Assembly: GCA_000739515.1 (NCBI GenBank)
Contig: DF820455.1
Coordinates: 566,470 to 615,807, forward strand
DNA length: 49,338 nt
Direction of reading: 5' to 3'
Origin: Candidatus Moduliflexus flocculans
GTDB taxonomy: Bacteria; Moduliflexota; Moduliflexia; Moduliflexales; Moduliflexaceae
This document shows, piece by piece, positions 31,551-41,585 of this stretch (positions are counted from its first letter, which is position 1; each line of letters begins with the position of its first letter). A program made the translations under genes and the position numbers. A model generated the notes under the pieces. It was not told the origin of the DNA. It saw nothing but the letters and a program-made list of their open reading frames with translations, and did no database searches.

Positions 31551-33431
31551 TTAGGCGGATTCCGCTAACTCGTGTTGTTTCTGGCGCTTGACGAGCATCT
31601 CCAGCGCGGCGCGGAGATCATCGGAATGGAACAGGGCGCTGCTCAAGCGGAATTCTTGCACGGCGTCGCGCAGCGCGTAGGTGTCGTGAAGACGCCCGCG
31701 CTCGATTTTAAGGGTAAACGGCGGTTTGAGGTCAACCTGATGCGTGTACATGACGCCGTTCAGCATCGCGGCGGTCAGCAGCAACGCTCGCTCAGTGGTA
31801 ACGCAGAGCCAGAAGGCGGCGTCTTTTTTCTTCGGGCGCTCTTCGTTCGTCTGAAATTGATAGGACGATCCGGTTTCCACGAGCGCCAGAATTTGTTCTT
31901 CCTGCTGAATCTGGCGGCAAAGCAATTTCAAGATCGGAAAGGCTGGCTTGCCAATCAATTTGTTCTGCGGCAGCAGGCGTTCCATCCGCTTTTGCAGCAG
32001 GCTGTCGCTCACCTGGCGCAGATGCAGCACGGCGACAAGCTGCACGAAAAATTCCTCGTCTTTGCGCGTGAATGGCAGATACCAGAGGAGCGCGTCGAGC
32101 GTTTCGGCGAGGGCGCGTTCTTTGTCCGGCTGGCTCGTAATCTCTTTGGTCAGCGTATCAATCGGCGTTGGCGCGTCGGCTTCTTGCAGAATGGCGTCTT
32201 GTTCGTCGGCATCGAATGGGAGCGGATAATTTTCGGCGCGTTCGATGATGTATTCTCGCAGCGATTGCGGAAACGTGCCATCAACGGAGCCAGCCTGTAT
32301 CATCAACCGGAAGATCGCTTCTTCGCGTTTTCGATTTTGCTGCATCACATCCATGCTCCGCACTTCTTCATGCGGCGCAAGTTCCAACTGCGTTCGATAA
32401 CCGGACGTCAGCGATAACGCGTCTTCAAGGGTCTTTAATGCATCAAGTTTTTTCAACACGCCGAGTTTATCGGCTTTGGCCACGCGCTCCACTTCCATAA
32501 GAAAGCGTTTGCGTTCTTTTTCGTCGAGCGAGTCAAGCTCTAACGGCGATTTCATCGTCTGCTTGCGGAGCAGCGCTTTCAGCAGCGTCACTTTGACCAT
32601 GTCGTCAAATTTATTGCTGTTCAGAATGAAACTCAGCAAAACCTCGTATTCTTGCGCAGAAACCGTCTGATCCGCGACCGCCATGTTGATCATCTCAACG
32701 GCGATCCCTTTTTCAATCGCCACCGCTTTCTGGCGGATGCGGCGCTTGCTATAGACCATCACCGCTTCTTCGCCGACAATCGTCAGAATCACGCTGAGCA
32801 GATAGCGGAACGAGCCTTCGCGCCCCGCTTCGAAAATGACCTTGCGCCCCCAATACCAGGGATTAATCGAGTTGTATACCATCCAGCCGTATTGCCAGGC
32901 GGTATAGAGATATTTATGCTGCTGCGCGAACTGTACCGCTTTGTTTTGTGAGACTTTATCGAACCAATCCTTATACGTCAGAATATCCTGCACCTTCATA
33001 TCTTTGATGGCGTTGAGCGGAAATTGTTCGAGGTAGTCCTGAATGCGGCGGATAACGCGGTCATTCAGGCCAAGCAGATCGGACAGTGACACTTGAAAGA
33101 TTGGATTGTCAGATTCGGGGGAATAGACCGCGCTGATGCGGGCGACAAGGTCGTAGCACATTTTCCAGATCAAGCCGGGCGCAATCGAGGTTTGCAGCGA
33201 CAAACTTTTCCAAACTTTCTGGCGCTCGCGCTCGATCAACGCATACGCCTCATTATCCTGTTCAGTCGGATTCTGGACGCGAATCAGATCGATCTGCTGA
33301 AAATCCTTTTCCGCCGCGACCTTGTCCAATAAGGCTTGTTGTTCTTTGACGCGCCGCCGACGCACGATCACCAACGTCGATGTCAGGATAATTGCAGCAA
33401 AGATTAATGCAATGATTGAAGATGTTTCCAT
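31551..33431 (-). CDS. Membrane-anchored TerB/PH-like protein of unknown function
   Basis: 626 residues. One N-terminal transmembrane segment (5-25) followed by RRRRVK places the rest in the cytoplasm. Residues about 90-220 are helical with a second weak hydrophobic stretch. About 225-470 contain two or three helical blocks that look like TerB-type domains (VADQTVSAQEYEVLLSF, IQAGSVDGTFPQSLREYI). About 500-615 resemble a bacterial PH-like fold (FWLCVTTERALLLTAAML). TerB-like domains occur in membrane stress and defence systems, but no ter gene is adjacent. The gene stands alone between the pseudogene island and a glycosyltransferase-like gene. Confidence 0.6.
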   Translation of the reverse strand: METSSIIALIFAAIILTSTLVIVRRRRVKEQQALLDKVAAEKDFQQIDLIRVQNPTEQDNEAYALIERERQKVWKSLSLQTSIAPGLIWKMCYDLVARISAVYSPESDNPIFQVSLSDLLGLNDRVIRRIQDYLEQFPLNAIKDMKVQDILTYKDWFDKVSQNKAVQFAQQHKYLYTAWQYGWMVYNSINPWYWGRKVIFEAGREGSFRYLLSVILTIVGEEAVMVYSKRRIRQKAVAIEKGIAVEMINMAVADQTVSAQEYEVLLSFILNSNKFDDMVKVTLLKALLRKQTMKSPLELDSLDEKERKRFLMEVERVAKADKLGVLKKLDALKTLEDALSLTSGYRTQLELAPHEEVRSMDVMQQNRKREEAIFRLMIQAGSVDGTFPQSLREYIIERAENYPLPFDADEQDAILQEADAPTPIDTLTKEITSQPDKERALAETLDALLWYLPFTRKDEEFFVQLVAVLHLRQVSDSLLQKRMERLLPQNKLIGKPAFPILKLLCRQIQQEEQILALVETGSSYQFQTNEERPKKKDAAFWLCVTTERALLLTAAMLNGVMYTHQVDLKPPFTLKIERGRLHDTYALRDAVQEFRLSSALFHSDDLRAALEMLVKRQKQHELAESA

Positions 33432-33468
33432 AATGCAAACTCTTTATAAAGAAGAGCATGAAGAATTT

Positions 33469-33548
33469 AGGAGCGCAAAGCCACCTTTACGCAGGGCAAA
33501 GGCGACGTTGCACTCCTGATTATGACAACTCAATGTTCGTATCTATAA
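33469..33548. repeat. Partial copy of the 13150-13249 TIR element
   Basis: Begins AGGAGCGCAAAG, pairs with GACGTTGCACTCCT and ends in TTCGTATCTATAA, matching the nested palindrome and right end of the 13150-13249 element. The left terminal repeat is not recognisable. Confidence 0.55.
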
Positions 33549-33549
33549 A

Positions 33550-35550
33550 TTATTCAAATAATCCTCGTAAAAATTGAATATCTTGAATATCCCAGACCCT
33601 CCTGTGATCTTGATCTACGCTGACGGGATAGGCATTCCACCCATAAGGATACTCGCTTATCGCCCCTCTCGCATGAATCAGAACGCCCAATAAAACGGCG
33701 ATTGACATGACAACTACCAACATTCGTCGTTTTTTTCCGGTCAATATTTCTATTTGTTGCCATACCGGTAATAGAAAATAAAATAGATATGGCAGCATTT
33801 CCGTAAAATAGCGCGGTCCGTATGAATGTCCGCCCCACCAGCGAGGGTGTAATGCAGTGACCCCCCAGTGCAAAATAAGAATAATGGCAAGTGCTAAATC
33901 TAACGCAGTCCACTTTCTGGCGCGTCTTTTTAGGGCAACTCCGTAAAACACCAATAACAAAATCGGCGAATAGACGAATAATCCACGCGATGGGCTGAAC
34001 AACAAGCCTGCCAGACCTTCTAAGGCAACAAGGCTCGGTTTAAGTTGATCGCGTGTTGACGATGAATAGGTAGGTAAAAGAAGATGGTAGGTATAAATAT
34101 TGAAAAGAAGATACGGAATTGTTACGAAAAGACTGCCCCAAATATAAGACAGCAGATATTTTTTATGTTTTAAAAAAATGTAGATTGTCAAGACGAAAAT
34201 CGAAAAAGCATTGGTCGGCCTGACAACATAGGAAAAAGCAAGTAAAAATCCTGCAATTCCAATATAAAGCGATTCATAACGAGATTTTTCGCTGCCGCAG
34301 AACAAACAATATAACGCTCCGGCCAACAATAGCATTGCCGGGCCATGCTGCCACAGACCTCTACTTCCGACTGACCATGCTGAGGTTGAGAATGCAAAGG
34401 TCATGGCAAAAATCAATGATTGATGGCGTGAAAGTCCATACTGTAAAGCGATAAAAAACATTAACGAGACGCATCCTGCGACATACGTCGAGGCAATCAA
34501 CCGTTCCAGCCCTTTTGGAATGCCCCCCCGGACATATTGCGTAATAAAAGTATGTAAATCAACTCCCCAAACGTTTTTCATCAAAAGGTCGGCAAGAAAA
34601 ATGTGCGGAATCGCCATGACTGACGCCCCAATTGGATAAACGTTATATAGATGATTATCGAATTTTTCAATCACATGGTATCTATAAATTTTGACAATCT
34701 TCTCGTATTCATCTAAATTACTGTTTCCATCGCGAATTAAACTTAATGCCGTGTGGATTGACCACATCGAGTCATACGCATTCGTAATCGGACTGAAAAA
34801 TGCGTAAATAATAAAAACAATCAGGCCAATAAGAAGGCCGATAAATAGAAGTTGAGTTTTTACTTGCCAAAGAACATACTGTTTTATCAGCCAATTTCCA
34901 AAGACAATCAGGCATATCAGCACACAAACAATCAGAGCGATTTTTCGACAAATTTCTAAAAAACCATATCCGATGCGAGCCTGAGGCGATAGGGCGCGAA
35001 CATAAAGAGGCGCATTGCGAAGCGCGGTTTGTTTTTGCCCTGGCGCTTGCCAGTAGGCTCTGAAAATGGACATTCCTCCGCCTTGCATATATCGAAGCGC
35101 GATGGCATGGAAACCTTTGGTTAAGGTGACGCGCCCTGAGCGTTCGCGATATGTGTGTTCACCTCGATTATCTATCAATAAGGTATCATCAATATAAAAA
35201 TCAGATCCGTCATCAGAGCCAATAATAAAAGAATATTCGCCTGTTTTAGGGATAAAAATAGCGCCTTCCCATAAAATACTATAATTGCTCTGTAATTTAG
35301 GAAAGTGGTGATGGATCCGCTCTAATGATAACGTGGCATCCGTTTCTGTGATAAGCGGTGCTCCATCCCATTGTATATTCTCATAATATGAAACTGTCAA
35401 TCCATATTCCAACGGGCTGAATATTTCTGTCAATCCGCTAAATACGATGAACAGCAAAATACAGCAGCCTGCAAGAACCCAGGGAGAACAAAATTTACAT
35501 GCAAAAAAGGATTGTAACACGCGGTGTCGTAATGGGAAGAATCCAAACAT
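33550..35550 (-). CDS. GT-C-like membrane protein with PA14 domain
   Basis: 666 residues. An N-terminal transmembrane segment (about 24-43) precedes a PA14-type beta domain (about 52-190) with GEYSFIIGSDDGSDFYIDD, RSGRVTLTKGFHAIALRY and ending RAYWQAPG. Ten or more membrane segments follow, with a large external loop after the second (NSNLDEYEKIVKIYRYHVIE). This resembles dolichyl- or polyprenyl-phosphate-dependent GT-C glycosyltransferases. PA14 usually binds carbohydrate, so the fusion could hold a glycan acceptor outside the membrane. The donor is unknown. No strong ribosome site precedes the ATG at 35550. Confidence 0.7.
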   Translation of the reverse strand: MFGFFPLRHRVLQSFFACKFCSPWVLAGCCILLFIVFSGLTEIFSPLEYGLTVSYYENIQWDGAPLITETDATLSLERIHHHFPKLQSNYSILWEGAIFIPKTGEYSFIIGSDDGSDFYIDDTLLIDNRGEHTYRERSGRVTLTKGFHAIALRYMQGGGMSIFRAYWQAPGQKQTALRNAPLYVRALSPQARIGYGFLEICRKIALIVCVLICLIVFGNWLIKQYVLWQVKTQLLFIGLLIGLIVFIIYAFFSPITNAYDSMWSIHTALSLIRDGNSNLDEYEKIVKIYRYHVIEKFDNHLYNVYPIGASVMAIPHIFLADLLMKNVWGVDLHTFITQYVRGGIPKGLERLIASTYVAGCVSLMFFIALQYGLSRHQSLIFAMTFAFSTSAWSVGSRGLWQHGPAMLLLAGALYCLFCGSEKSRYESLYIGIAGFLLAFSYVVRPTNAFSIFVLTIYIFLKHKKYLLSYIWGSLFVTIPYLLFNIYTYHLLLPTYSSSTRDQLKPSLVALEGLAGLLFSPSRGLFVYSPILLLVFYGVALKRRARKWTALDLALAIILILHWGVTALHPRWWGGHSYGPRYFTEMLPYLFYFLLPVWQQIEILTGKKRRMLVVVMSIAVLLGVLIHARGAISEYPYGWNAYPVSVDQDHRRVWDIQDIQFLRGLFE

Positions 35551-35620
35551 TTGTTGGAAAGCATGGGCTGACAGAGACCAGCAGCGCCGCCGATCTCTGC
35601 CATGGGTTGAAAATGGTTAT

Positions 35621-37537
35621 TTATTTCACGTCTTCGAATTCCGCATCCACGACATCGTCGTTGCGTTTGCCGGAACCTGCCTGAGCGCCGCCTTGCGGTC
35701 CGCCCGTTGGGCCAGCCTGCGGGCCACTTGCGCCCTGCTGTTTATACATCGCTTCCGCCATTTTGTGCGACGCTTGCGTCAATTCATTCATCGCGGATTT
35801 GATGCGGTCGGTGTCGTTCGATTCAACCGCTTCTTTGGTTTTCTTCAGCGCGGCTTCAATCATGCTGATGTCGCCTGCCGGAATTTTGTCACGATTTTCG
35901 TTCAGCAGTTTCTCCGTCTGATACACCATCGAATCGGCCTGATTACGCGCGTCAACCGCTTCGCGCCGTTTTTTGTCTTCGTCGGAATGCGATTCTGCGT
36001 CCTTGACCATCTGATCGATTTCTTTGTCGGTCAAGCCGCTGGACGACGTAATCGTGATCTGCTGTTCTTTGCCCGTGCCGAGGTCTTTCGCCGACACGTT
36101 CACAATGCCATTCGCGTCAATATCGAACGTGACTTCGATTTGCGGAATGCCGCGCGGGGCTGGCGGAATGCCGACCAGATGGAACTTGCCGAGCGTCCGG
36201 TTATCTCGCGCCATTTCGCGCTCGCCTTGCAGGACGTGAATTTCGACACTGGTCTGATTGTCAGCCGCTGTGGTGAACGTCTCGCTTTTGCGTGTCGGAA
36301 TCGTGGTATTGCGTTCGATCAGCTTCGTGGTCACGCCGCCGAGCGTTTCAATGCCGAGTGACAACGGAGTTACATCGAGCAGCAGCAGATCTTTCACTTC
36401 GCCGCCGAGCACGCCCGCCTGAATCGCCGCGCCGACTGCCACGACTTCGTCCGGGTTCACGCCTTTATGCGGCTCTTTGCCGAACAGCCGTTTGACAAGT
36501 TCCTGCACTTTCGGAATGCGGGTCGAACCGCCGACCAGCACGACTTCGTCAATATCTGATGATTGCAAACCGGCATCTTTCAGGGCTTTGCGGCACGGTT
36601 CTAATGTCCGTTCCAATAAATCGTCCACCAGTTGTTCGAATTTAGCGCGAGTCAGGCGCATGTTCAAATGTTTCGGGCCGGTTTGATCCGCCGTGACAAA
36701 TGGCAGGTTGATGTCGGTTTCCGAGAGCGTCGAAAGTTCCATTTTCGCCTTTTCCGCGGCTTCTTTCAGGCGTTGCAGCGCCATGCGATCCTGGCTCAGA
36801 TCAATCCCCTGATCTTTCTTGAATTCCGTCACCATCCAGTCAATAATACGCTGATCAAGGTTGTCGCCGCCGAGATGCGTGTCGCCGTTGGTGGATTTGA
36901 CTTCCACGACGCCTTCGCCGACTTCCAAAATTGAAATATCGAACGTGCCGCCGCCGAAATCGAAGACGGCAATCGTTTCATCTTTCTTCTTATCAAGGCC
37001 GTATGCTAACGCCGCTGCTGTTGGTTCGTTGACGATACGCAACACTTCCAGACCGGCAATTTTTCCAGCGTCTTTCGTTGCCTGACGCTGACTGTCATTG
37101 AAATAGGCCGGAACGGTCACGACCGCTTTCGTGATTTTCTGGCCGAGATATTGTTCCGCCGCGTCCCGCATTTTCTGCAAAATCATGGCGGAGACTTCCG
37201 GCGGCGAATATTGTTTGCCCTGTGCCTCGACGCGGGCGTCGCCGTTCGGAGCTTTAATCACATGATACGGGACGATCTTCATTTCTTCGCTGACTTCGTC
37301 GTGCCGCCGTCCCATGAAACGTTTAATCGAGAAAATCGTATTTTCCGGGTTGGTCACAGCCTGACGTTTTGCCACCTGTCCAACCACGCGGTCGCCATCT
37401 TTCTTAAAACCGACGACAGACGGGGTCGTGCGGCTGCCTTCCGGATTCGTAATCACGACCGGATCGCCACCTTCCATTACAGCAACGACGGAGTTCGTCG
37501 TGCCAAGGTCTATTCCTATGATTTTTTCAGTTGCCAT
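35621..37537 (-). CDS. dnaK: Molecular chaperone DnaK (Hsp70)
   Basis: 638 residues, normal length. Nucleotide-binding domain begins [18 protein letters not shown] and contains [18 protein letters not shown]; the linker [18 protein letters not shown] and the substrate domain follow, ending in the acidic tail EFEDVK. It folds and protects proteins in an ATP cycle with DnaJ and GrpE, neither of which is adjacent. The start follows AGGAGG. A perfect -35 and a good -10 lie 80-105 bp upstream. No CIRCE inverted repeat is seen there, so control is not obviously through HrcA. Confidence 0.98.
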   Translation of the reverse strand: MATEKIIGIDLGTTNSVVAVMEGGDPVVITNPEGSRTTPSVVGFKKDGDRVVGQVAKRQAVTNPENTIFSIKRFMGRRHDEVSEEMKIVPYHVIKAPNGDARVEAQGKQYSPPEVSAMILQKMRDAAEQYLGQKITKAVVTVPAYFNDSQRQATKDAGKIAGLEVLRIVNEPTAAALAYGLDKKKDETIAVFDFGGGTFDISILEVGEGVVEVKSTNGDTHLGGDNLDQRIIDWMVTEFKKDQGIDLSQDRMALQRLKEAAEKAKMELSTLSETDINLPFVTADQTGPKHLNMRLTRAKFEQLVDDLLERTLEPCRKALKDAGLQSSDIDEVVLVGGSTRIPKVQELVKRLFGKEPHKGVNPDEVVAVGAAIQAGVLGGEVKDLLLLDVTPLSLGIETLGGVTTKLIERNTTIPTRKSETFTTAADNQTSVEIHVLQGEREMARDNRTLGKFHLVGIPPAPRGIPQIEVTFDIDANGIVNVSAKDLGTGKEQQITITSSSGLTDKEIDQMVKDAESHSDEDKKRREAVDARNQADSMVYQTEKLLNENRDKIPAGDISMIEAALKKTKEAVESNDTDRIKSAMNELTQASHKMAEAMYKQQGASGPQAGPTGGPQGGAQAGSGKRNDDVVDAEFEDVK

Positions 37538-37613
37538 ATAGGGCCTCCTACATTCAGGTTATTAATGAGTATGTCTTCGTGATTGTTATGATATTAAATA
37601 TGATTACAATGCT

Positions 37614-37642
37614 AATATAATATTTGAGTCCATTCTTGTCAA
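37614..37642 (-). promoter_or_regulatory. Promoter of dnaK
   Basis: On the minus strand TTGACA (37637-37642), a 17-bp spacer and TATATT (37614-37619). The transcript leader would be about 70 nt. It is a housekeeping-type promoter, not a sigma-32-type one by eye. Confidence 0.7.
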
Positions 37643-37796
37643 GTTTATTTCATCTTTTTTTTGCAAAATATACAAAGTAATGTGAATGGGGATATTGCAT
37701 GAAATATTCATTATGGCCTGAACAGCCCTCAAATCAATCTTGACAAAACATTCATCCTTTACGATATGTGTATTGACACAAAACGTTATGGACAGG

Positions 37797-37827
37797 GCTG
37801 TCAGACACCTTGAAGGTGTCTGACAGC
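37797..37827. repeat. Perfect palindrome, GCTGTCAGACACCTT type
   Basis: 15-bp arms (GCTGTCAGACACCTT) around one base, almost identical to 8082-8114 although no gene ends here. Confidence 0.8.
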
Positions 37828-37887
37828 TTTTCCCGACCACAACCTGTTGTGTCATTACAGATATACGCTAAACAGACATAATTTCAA

Positions 37888-38013
37888 TTCCTAACGTTTT
37901 TTGATCACCCACCCCCAACCCCTCCCAGGAGGGGAGTTTCGCGCATCGTCGCCTCACATCGCGATTCCCCTCCTGGGAGGGGCAAGGGGTGGGTTGTAAA
38001 AATATGTTAGGAA
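37888..38013. mobile_element. G/C-run element bounded by TTCCTAAC inverted repeats
   Basis: Ends TTCCTAAC (37888-37895) and GTTAGGAA (38006-38013) are exact inverted repeats. Inside, two facing blocks CCCACCCCCAACCCCTCCC and its near-complement carry G-quadruplex motifs on each strand. A 12-bp direct repeat (AACAGACATAAT) flanks it at a short distance, perhaps a target-site or duplication scar. Confidence 0.6.
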
Positions 38014-38059
38014 GTGAACAGACATAATAATAATTCCCTTCCACAAAGGATCATCATTC

Positions 38060-39568
38060 ATGCAAAAACCCAATATTCTCATCAATATTTTTTCGAATTG
38101 GGCTAATTTACTGGTGATGATTCTAATTTCATTTTTTGTCTCGCCGTTGTTAGTGCATCAATTAGGCACTGAACTGTATGGGATATGGACATTAATCATC
38201 CAAATCACCGGGTATTTTACGGTGTTAGACCTCGGCGTGAATACCGCGATTGTTCGTTTTATTTCTATGTACGCCGCCCAAAAAAAATATGATGCCGCAA
38301 ACGATGTTTATAATACGGCCTTTGCGTTTTTCTTCATTGTAAGCGCCGTTGTGATGCTCTTAACGCTCAGTCTTGGCGCCTTTTTTTATGATTTTTTTCA
38401 TATCGCCAATGTGACGCCGCTATATGCCTACGCTGTCTTCTGTCTGGTTGGCATTGATATCGCGTTCAGCCTCTTGTTCAGCACGTTAACAGCGACGCTC
38501 AATGGGCTTCAGGAATTCGTGTCCATCAATGCGATTTCAATGATTATCACCCTGCTCAAAAACGCGATCTTAGTTATCCTGCTCTTTCGCGGATATAAGC
38601 TCTTTGCCTTAGCCATGCTGCAATTGAGCACAAATCTTCTCCGGTACGGGTGGTATTATCTGACTGTGCATCAGAAATATTCATTTTTATACGTGAGCCG
38701 GAAATTCTGTCATGTTGCTTCATTAAAACATATTTTTACCTACAGCGTGTACAGCTTTATTATCGCGATTGCCGGGCGGATCATTTTTTTGACGGATTCG
38801 GTGGTGATTAGCAGGATGTTAGGGAATAGCGAAGTGACGTTTTATATGATTCCAGGCTCGCTATTAGAGTATGTAACCAAAATTGTGGGAGCTGTCAGCG
38901 GGGCGTTAGTGCCTGTTATCAGTTCGCAGGATGCAACCGGTGAACAGGCCAAAAATCGGACATTATATGTAATTGTCACCCGATATATTCTGGCAATTTC
39001 TTTGCCCATTATATTTGTGCTATTTACGGTGGGTGGCGATTTTATCGGCTTATGGATGGGGGCCGCCTATCAAGCCAGATCGGTCAGTGTCTTGCGAATA
39101 TTATTGAGCGGATATGTGGTGGCGTTTCCACAATGGATAAGCTACGGCATACTTGGCGGAACCAGCAAGCATAAATTTCTCGCGTATGTGTTAACGCTGG
39201 AAGCGTTTGCCAATCTCGGTCTCAGCGTTGCGCTCGCACCGCGATACGGCATCGAAGGCGTTGCAATCGGCACAGCGATTCCCTTAGCGATCTGCAACCT
39301 GTTGATTATCCCAATCTACACCTGCCGCGTCTTGCAACTTTCGTTTTTCCAGTATCTCTGGCGCAGCCACGCTCGCCCGTTTTTCGGCTTATTTTTGTTT
39401 GCGCTCGGCTACACAGCCTTTCCAGTCACGGTGTCATCGTATCCACAATTAATGACGTATGGCGCAAGCGTCGTTGTGATCTGGGGGCTGTTTGTCCTCA
39501 TGTTTCTTTTAGAGCCAGCCCATTATCATCTTCTGATTACAATTATTAAACACCGGACAATGCGATAA
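38060..39568 (+). CDS. Polysaccharide/oligosaccharide flippase (Wzx-like, MOP superfamily)
   Basis: 502 residues, 12-14 predicted transmembrane segments. The N-terminus NWANLLVMILISFFVSPLLV and LGTELYGIWTLIIQITGYF, followed by DLGVNTAIVRFISMY, is typical of the O-antigen/exopolysaccharide flippase family. It should move lipid-linked glycans across the inner membrane. The substrate is unknown. It is transcribed alone, convergent with buk, but GT4 and GT-C-like genes within 10 kb suggest a surface glycan theme. Confidence 0.85.
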   Translation: MQKPNILINIFSNWANLLVMILISFFVSPLLVHQLGTELYGIWTLIIQITGYFTVLDLGVNTAIVRFISMYAAQKKYDAANDVYNTAFAFFFIVSAVVMLLTLSLGAFFYDFFHIANVTPLYAYAVFCLVGIDIAFSLLFSTLTATLNGLQEFVSINAISMIITLLKNAILVILLFRGYKLFALAMLQLSTNLLRYGWYYLTVHQKYSFLYVSRKFCHVASLKHIFTYSVYSFIIAIAGRIIFLTDSVVISRMLGNSEVTFYMIPGSLLEYVTKIVGAVSGALVPVISSQDATGEQAKNRTLYVIVTRYILAISLPIIFVLFTVGGDFIGLWMGAAYQARSVSVLRILLSGYVVAFPQWISYGILGGTSKHKFLAYVLTLEAFANLGLSVALAPRYGIEGVAIGTAIPLAICNLLIIPIYTCRVLQLSFFQYLWRSHARPFFGLFLFALGYTAFPVTVSSYPQLMTYGASVVVIWGLFVLMFLLEPAHYHLLITIIKHRTMR

Positions 39569-39582
39569 AAGCGTTCCTTTCA

Positions 39583-40668
39583 TCAAGAAAAACGCTCTTC
39601 CTCAACAAACTCCCGCGCAGTCTCTTCGCCGCGCAGCACGCGCAGCGCGCCGGACGCAAGGGCTTCAAGCTCATTTTCGCCGGGCAGAAGTTCTATTGGC
39701 GCAATCCATTCCACTCGCTCGCGAATCCAGCCAGTGAGCATGGCAGAATGCGCGATGCCGCCAGTCAAGACAATCCGATCCACTTTGCCACACAGCACAG
39801 TCGCCAATTCACCGATTCCTTTGGCGATCTGATATGCGAGCGCCTGATAAATCAGCGCGGCCTGCGGATCACCCTGCTGAATCCTCGCCTCAACTTCCTG
39901 CGTGTCGTTTGTGCCGAGATATGCCACGCAGCCTCCCTGCCCGCGAAACATTTTCAAAATTTCTTGCTGCGTATATTTTCCGCTGAAACAGAGCTTCGCC
40001 AGCGCAATACAGGGGACGCGCCCGGCGCGTTCCGGCGCGAACGTCCCTTCATCATCAGAAATAATATCAATCATGCGGCCATCCTGATGCGCACTCATGC
40101 TGATGCCGCCACCGAGATGCGCGACAATCAGGCGTGTTTCATGATATGGGCGCTGAAGCCGCCGCGCAGTTCGGATGGCAGCCGCTCGCATGTTCAGAGC
40201 ATGAATCAGGCTGCGGCGCGGGAGTTCCGGCCATCCGCTGATTCTGGCGACTTCCTGTAATTCATCCACGGCAACCGAATCGTAAATATACGCCGGAATG
40301 CCGAGCGGCACGGCGATATCGTAGGCGATGAGCGCGCCGAGGTTTGAGGCATGTTCTGAAACCGGATGATTTCGCAGGCAATCCACCATCGCCGGATTCA
40401 CGCGATACGCGCCTGCTCGCACAGGCGGGAGCAAGCCGCCGCGCCCGACAACAGCAGAAAGCGCCGTCAACGGAATTTGATGCGCGGCAAGAAACGTTAA
40501 CACAGCGGCTTTCCGCATCTCATATTGATCCTCGATGCGAGAAAAACGGCGTAATTCTTCTAATGAATGCGGCAACGATTCACGCACGCGCTCATCATTA
40601 TTGTCATATAACGCGATTTTGGTTGATGTCGAGCCAGGATTAATCGCTAAAATGCGGTAGATGGTCAT
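39583..40668 (-). CDS. buk: Butyrate kinase
   Basis: 361 residues of the acetokinase/ASKHA family. The N-terminus ILAINPGSTSTKIALYDN, then AVVGRGGLLPPVRAGAY, HALNMRAAAIRTA and VAHLGGGISMSAHQDGR are butyrate-kinase signatures. It converts butyryl phosphate and ADP to butyrate and ATP. It starts 16 bp after the ptb stop, the last gene of glgC-ptb-buk. Branched-chain fatty acid kinase activity is possible because sequence does not separate them cleanly. Confidence 0.93.
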   Translation of the reverse strand: MTIYRILAINPGSTSTKIALYDNNDERVRESLPHSLEELRRFSRIEDQYEMRKAAVLTFLAAHQIPLTALSAVVGRGGLLPPVRAGAYRVNPAMVDCLRNHPVSEHASNLGALIAYDIAVPLGIPAYIYDSVAVDELQEVARISGWPELPRRSLIHALNMRAAAIRTARRLQRPYHETRLIVAHLGGGISMSAHQDGRMIDIISDDEGTFAPERAGRVPCIALAKLCFSGKYTQQEILKMFRGQGGCVAYLGTNDTQEVEARIQQGDPQAALIYQALAYQIAKGIGELATVLCGKVDRIVLTGGIAHSAMLTGWIRERVEWIAPIELLPGENELEALASGALRVLRGEETAREFVEEERFS

Positions 40669-40684
40669 AAAAAAGTGTTATCTG

Positions 40685-41584
40685 TTATCCTGCCGACGCG
40701 GCAAGCACAAGGGAATAAAATTTCTCTTCGGCGGTCGAGCCGCGCGAAGTGAGAACAACGGGCACAGCCGCGCCGACCACCACGCCCGCCATCGCCGCGC
40801 CAGCGGAATAGACCAGGCTTTTCGCCATCAAATTTCCGGCGGCAATATTGGGCGCGATCATCAGATCAACGTCACCAGTCACGGGGCTGTCATATCCTTT
40901 AATTTTCGCCGATTCCTTGTTCATCGCGAGATCGTAGGAAATTGGCCCCTCCACGACGCAATTCGCAATCATTCCGGTCTGATTCAACTGCTTCAGCCGC
41001 GCCGCGTCAACGGTGTCCTGCATTTTCGGATTAATCGTTTCGACTGCCGTCAGTACGGCGACATTCGGCCTGGCATATCCCATTTTCAGCATGAATTGCA
41101 CCGCATTTTCAAGGATTTCCCGTTTTTCTTCAAGATCGGGATACAGCACAATACCGCCGTCCGTAATCGCGAGGAGCTTATGATAGGTGGGGATTTGTAA
41201 AAAGGCGATATGCGACATAAGTCGGCGTGTACGCAGCCCATGCGTCCGATCCACAACAACGCGCATTAATTCGGCGGTTTGCAGGCGGCCTTTCATAAGA
41301 AAATCAGCCTCGCCGGAACGAACCAGGTTGACGGCAAGCATGGCCGCCTCAGACACAGATTCAGCAGGCCGAATCGCAGAGGTTGGAATCTCAGCCCCAA
41401 GCCGGTCGAGTTGCGCAGTAATGTTCACGGCCTCGCCAATCAAAATCGGCTCGATAATCTGCTCGCGCTCAGCGCGAACAATCGCTTCCAGCACGTGTTC
41501 TTCAGCCGCCGCCACAACCGCAACGCGTTTGCGATTGGGGAAATGGCGAACTTTTTGCCGCAATTCATCGAATGTATGGAACAT
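40685..41584 (-). CDS. ptb: Phosphate butyryltransferase
   Basis: 299 residues of the phosphotransacylase family. FLMKGRLQTAELMRVVVD, LLAITDGGIVLYPDLEEK, DAARLKQLNQTGMI and VEGPISYDLAMNKE are hallmarks of Ptb. It turns butyryl-CoA and phosphate into butyryl phosphate for butyrate kinase. Its ATG is one base after the glgC stop (TGATATG), so its translation is probably coupled to glgC. Confidence 0.94.
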   Translation of the reverse strand: MFHTFDELRQKVRHFPNRKRVAVVAAAEEHVLEAIVRAEREQIIEPILIGEAVNITAQLDRLGAEIPTSAIRPAESVSEAAMLAVNLVRSGEADFLMKGRLQTAELMRVVVDRTHGLRTRRLMSHIAFLQIPTYHKLLAITDGGIVLYPDLEEKREILENAVQFMLKMGYARPNVAVLTAVETINPKMQDTVDAARLKQLNQTGMIANCVVEGPISYDLAMNKESAKIKGYDSPVTGDVDLMIAPNIAAGNLMAKSLVYSAGAAMAGVVVGAAVPVVLTSRGSTAEEKFYSLVLAASAG

Positions 41585-41585
41585 A

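Larger units (their letters stand above)
37643..38059. other. dnaK-flippase divergent gap with two repeat elements
   Basis: The gap contains the palindrome at 37797-37827 and the G/C-run element at 37888-38013. The sequence AACAGACATAAT is repeated at 37871-37882 and 38017-38028, just outside the element. No gene is seen. Confidence 0.6.

Noticed and set aside
35447..36361. 304-codon ORF antisense to dnaK
   Set aside because: Shadow of the strongly conserved dnaK coding frame; rich in Arg, Phe and His, typical of antisense frames.
37538..37700. CIRCE element upstream of dnaK
   Set aside because: No TTAGCACTC-N9-GAGTGCTAA inverted repeat is present.
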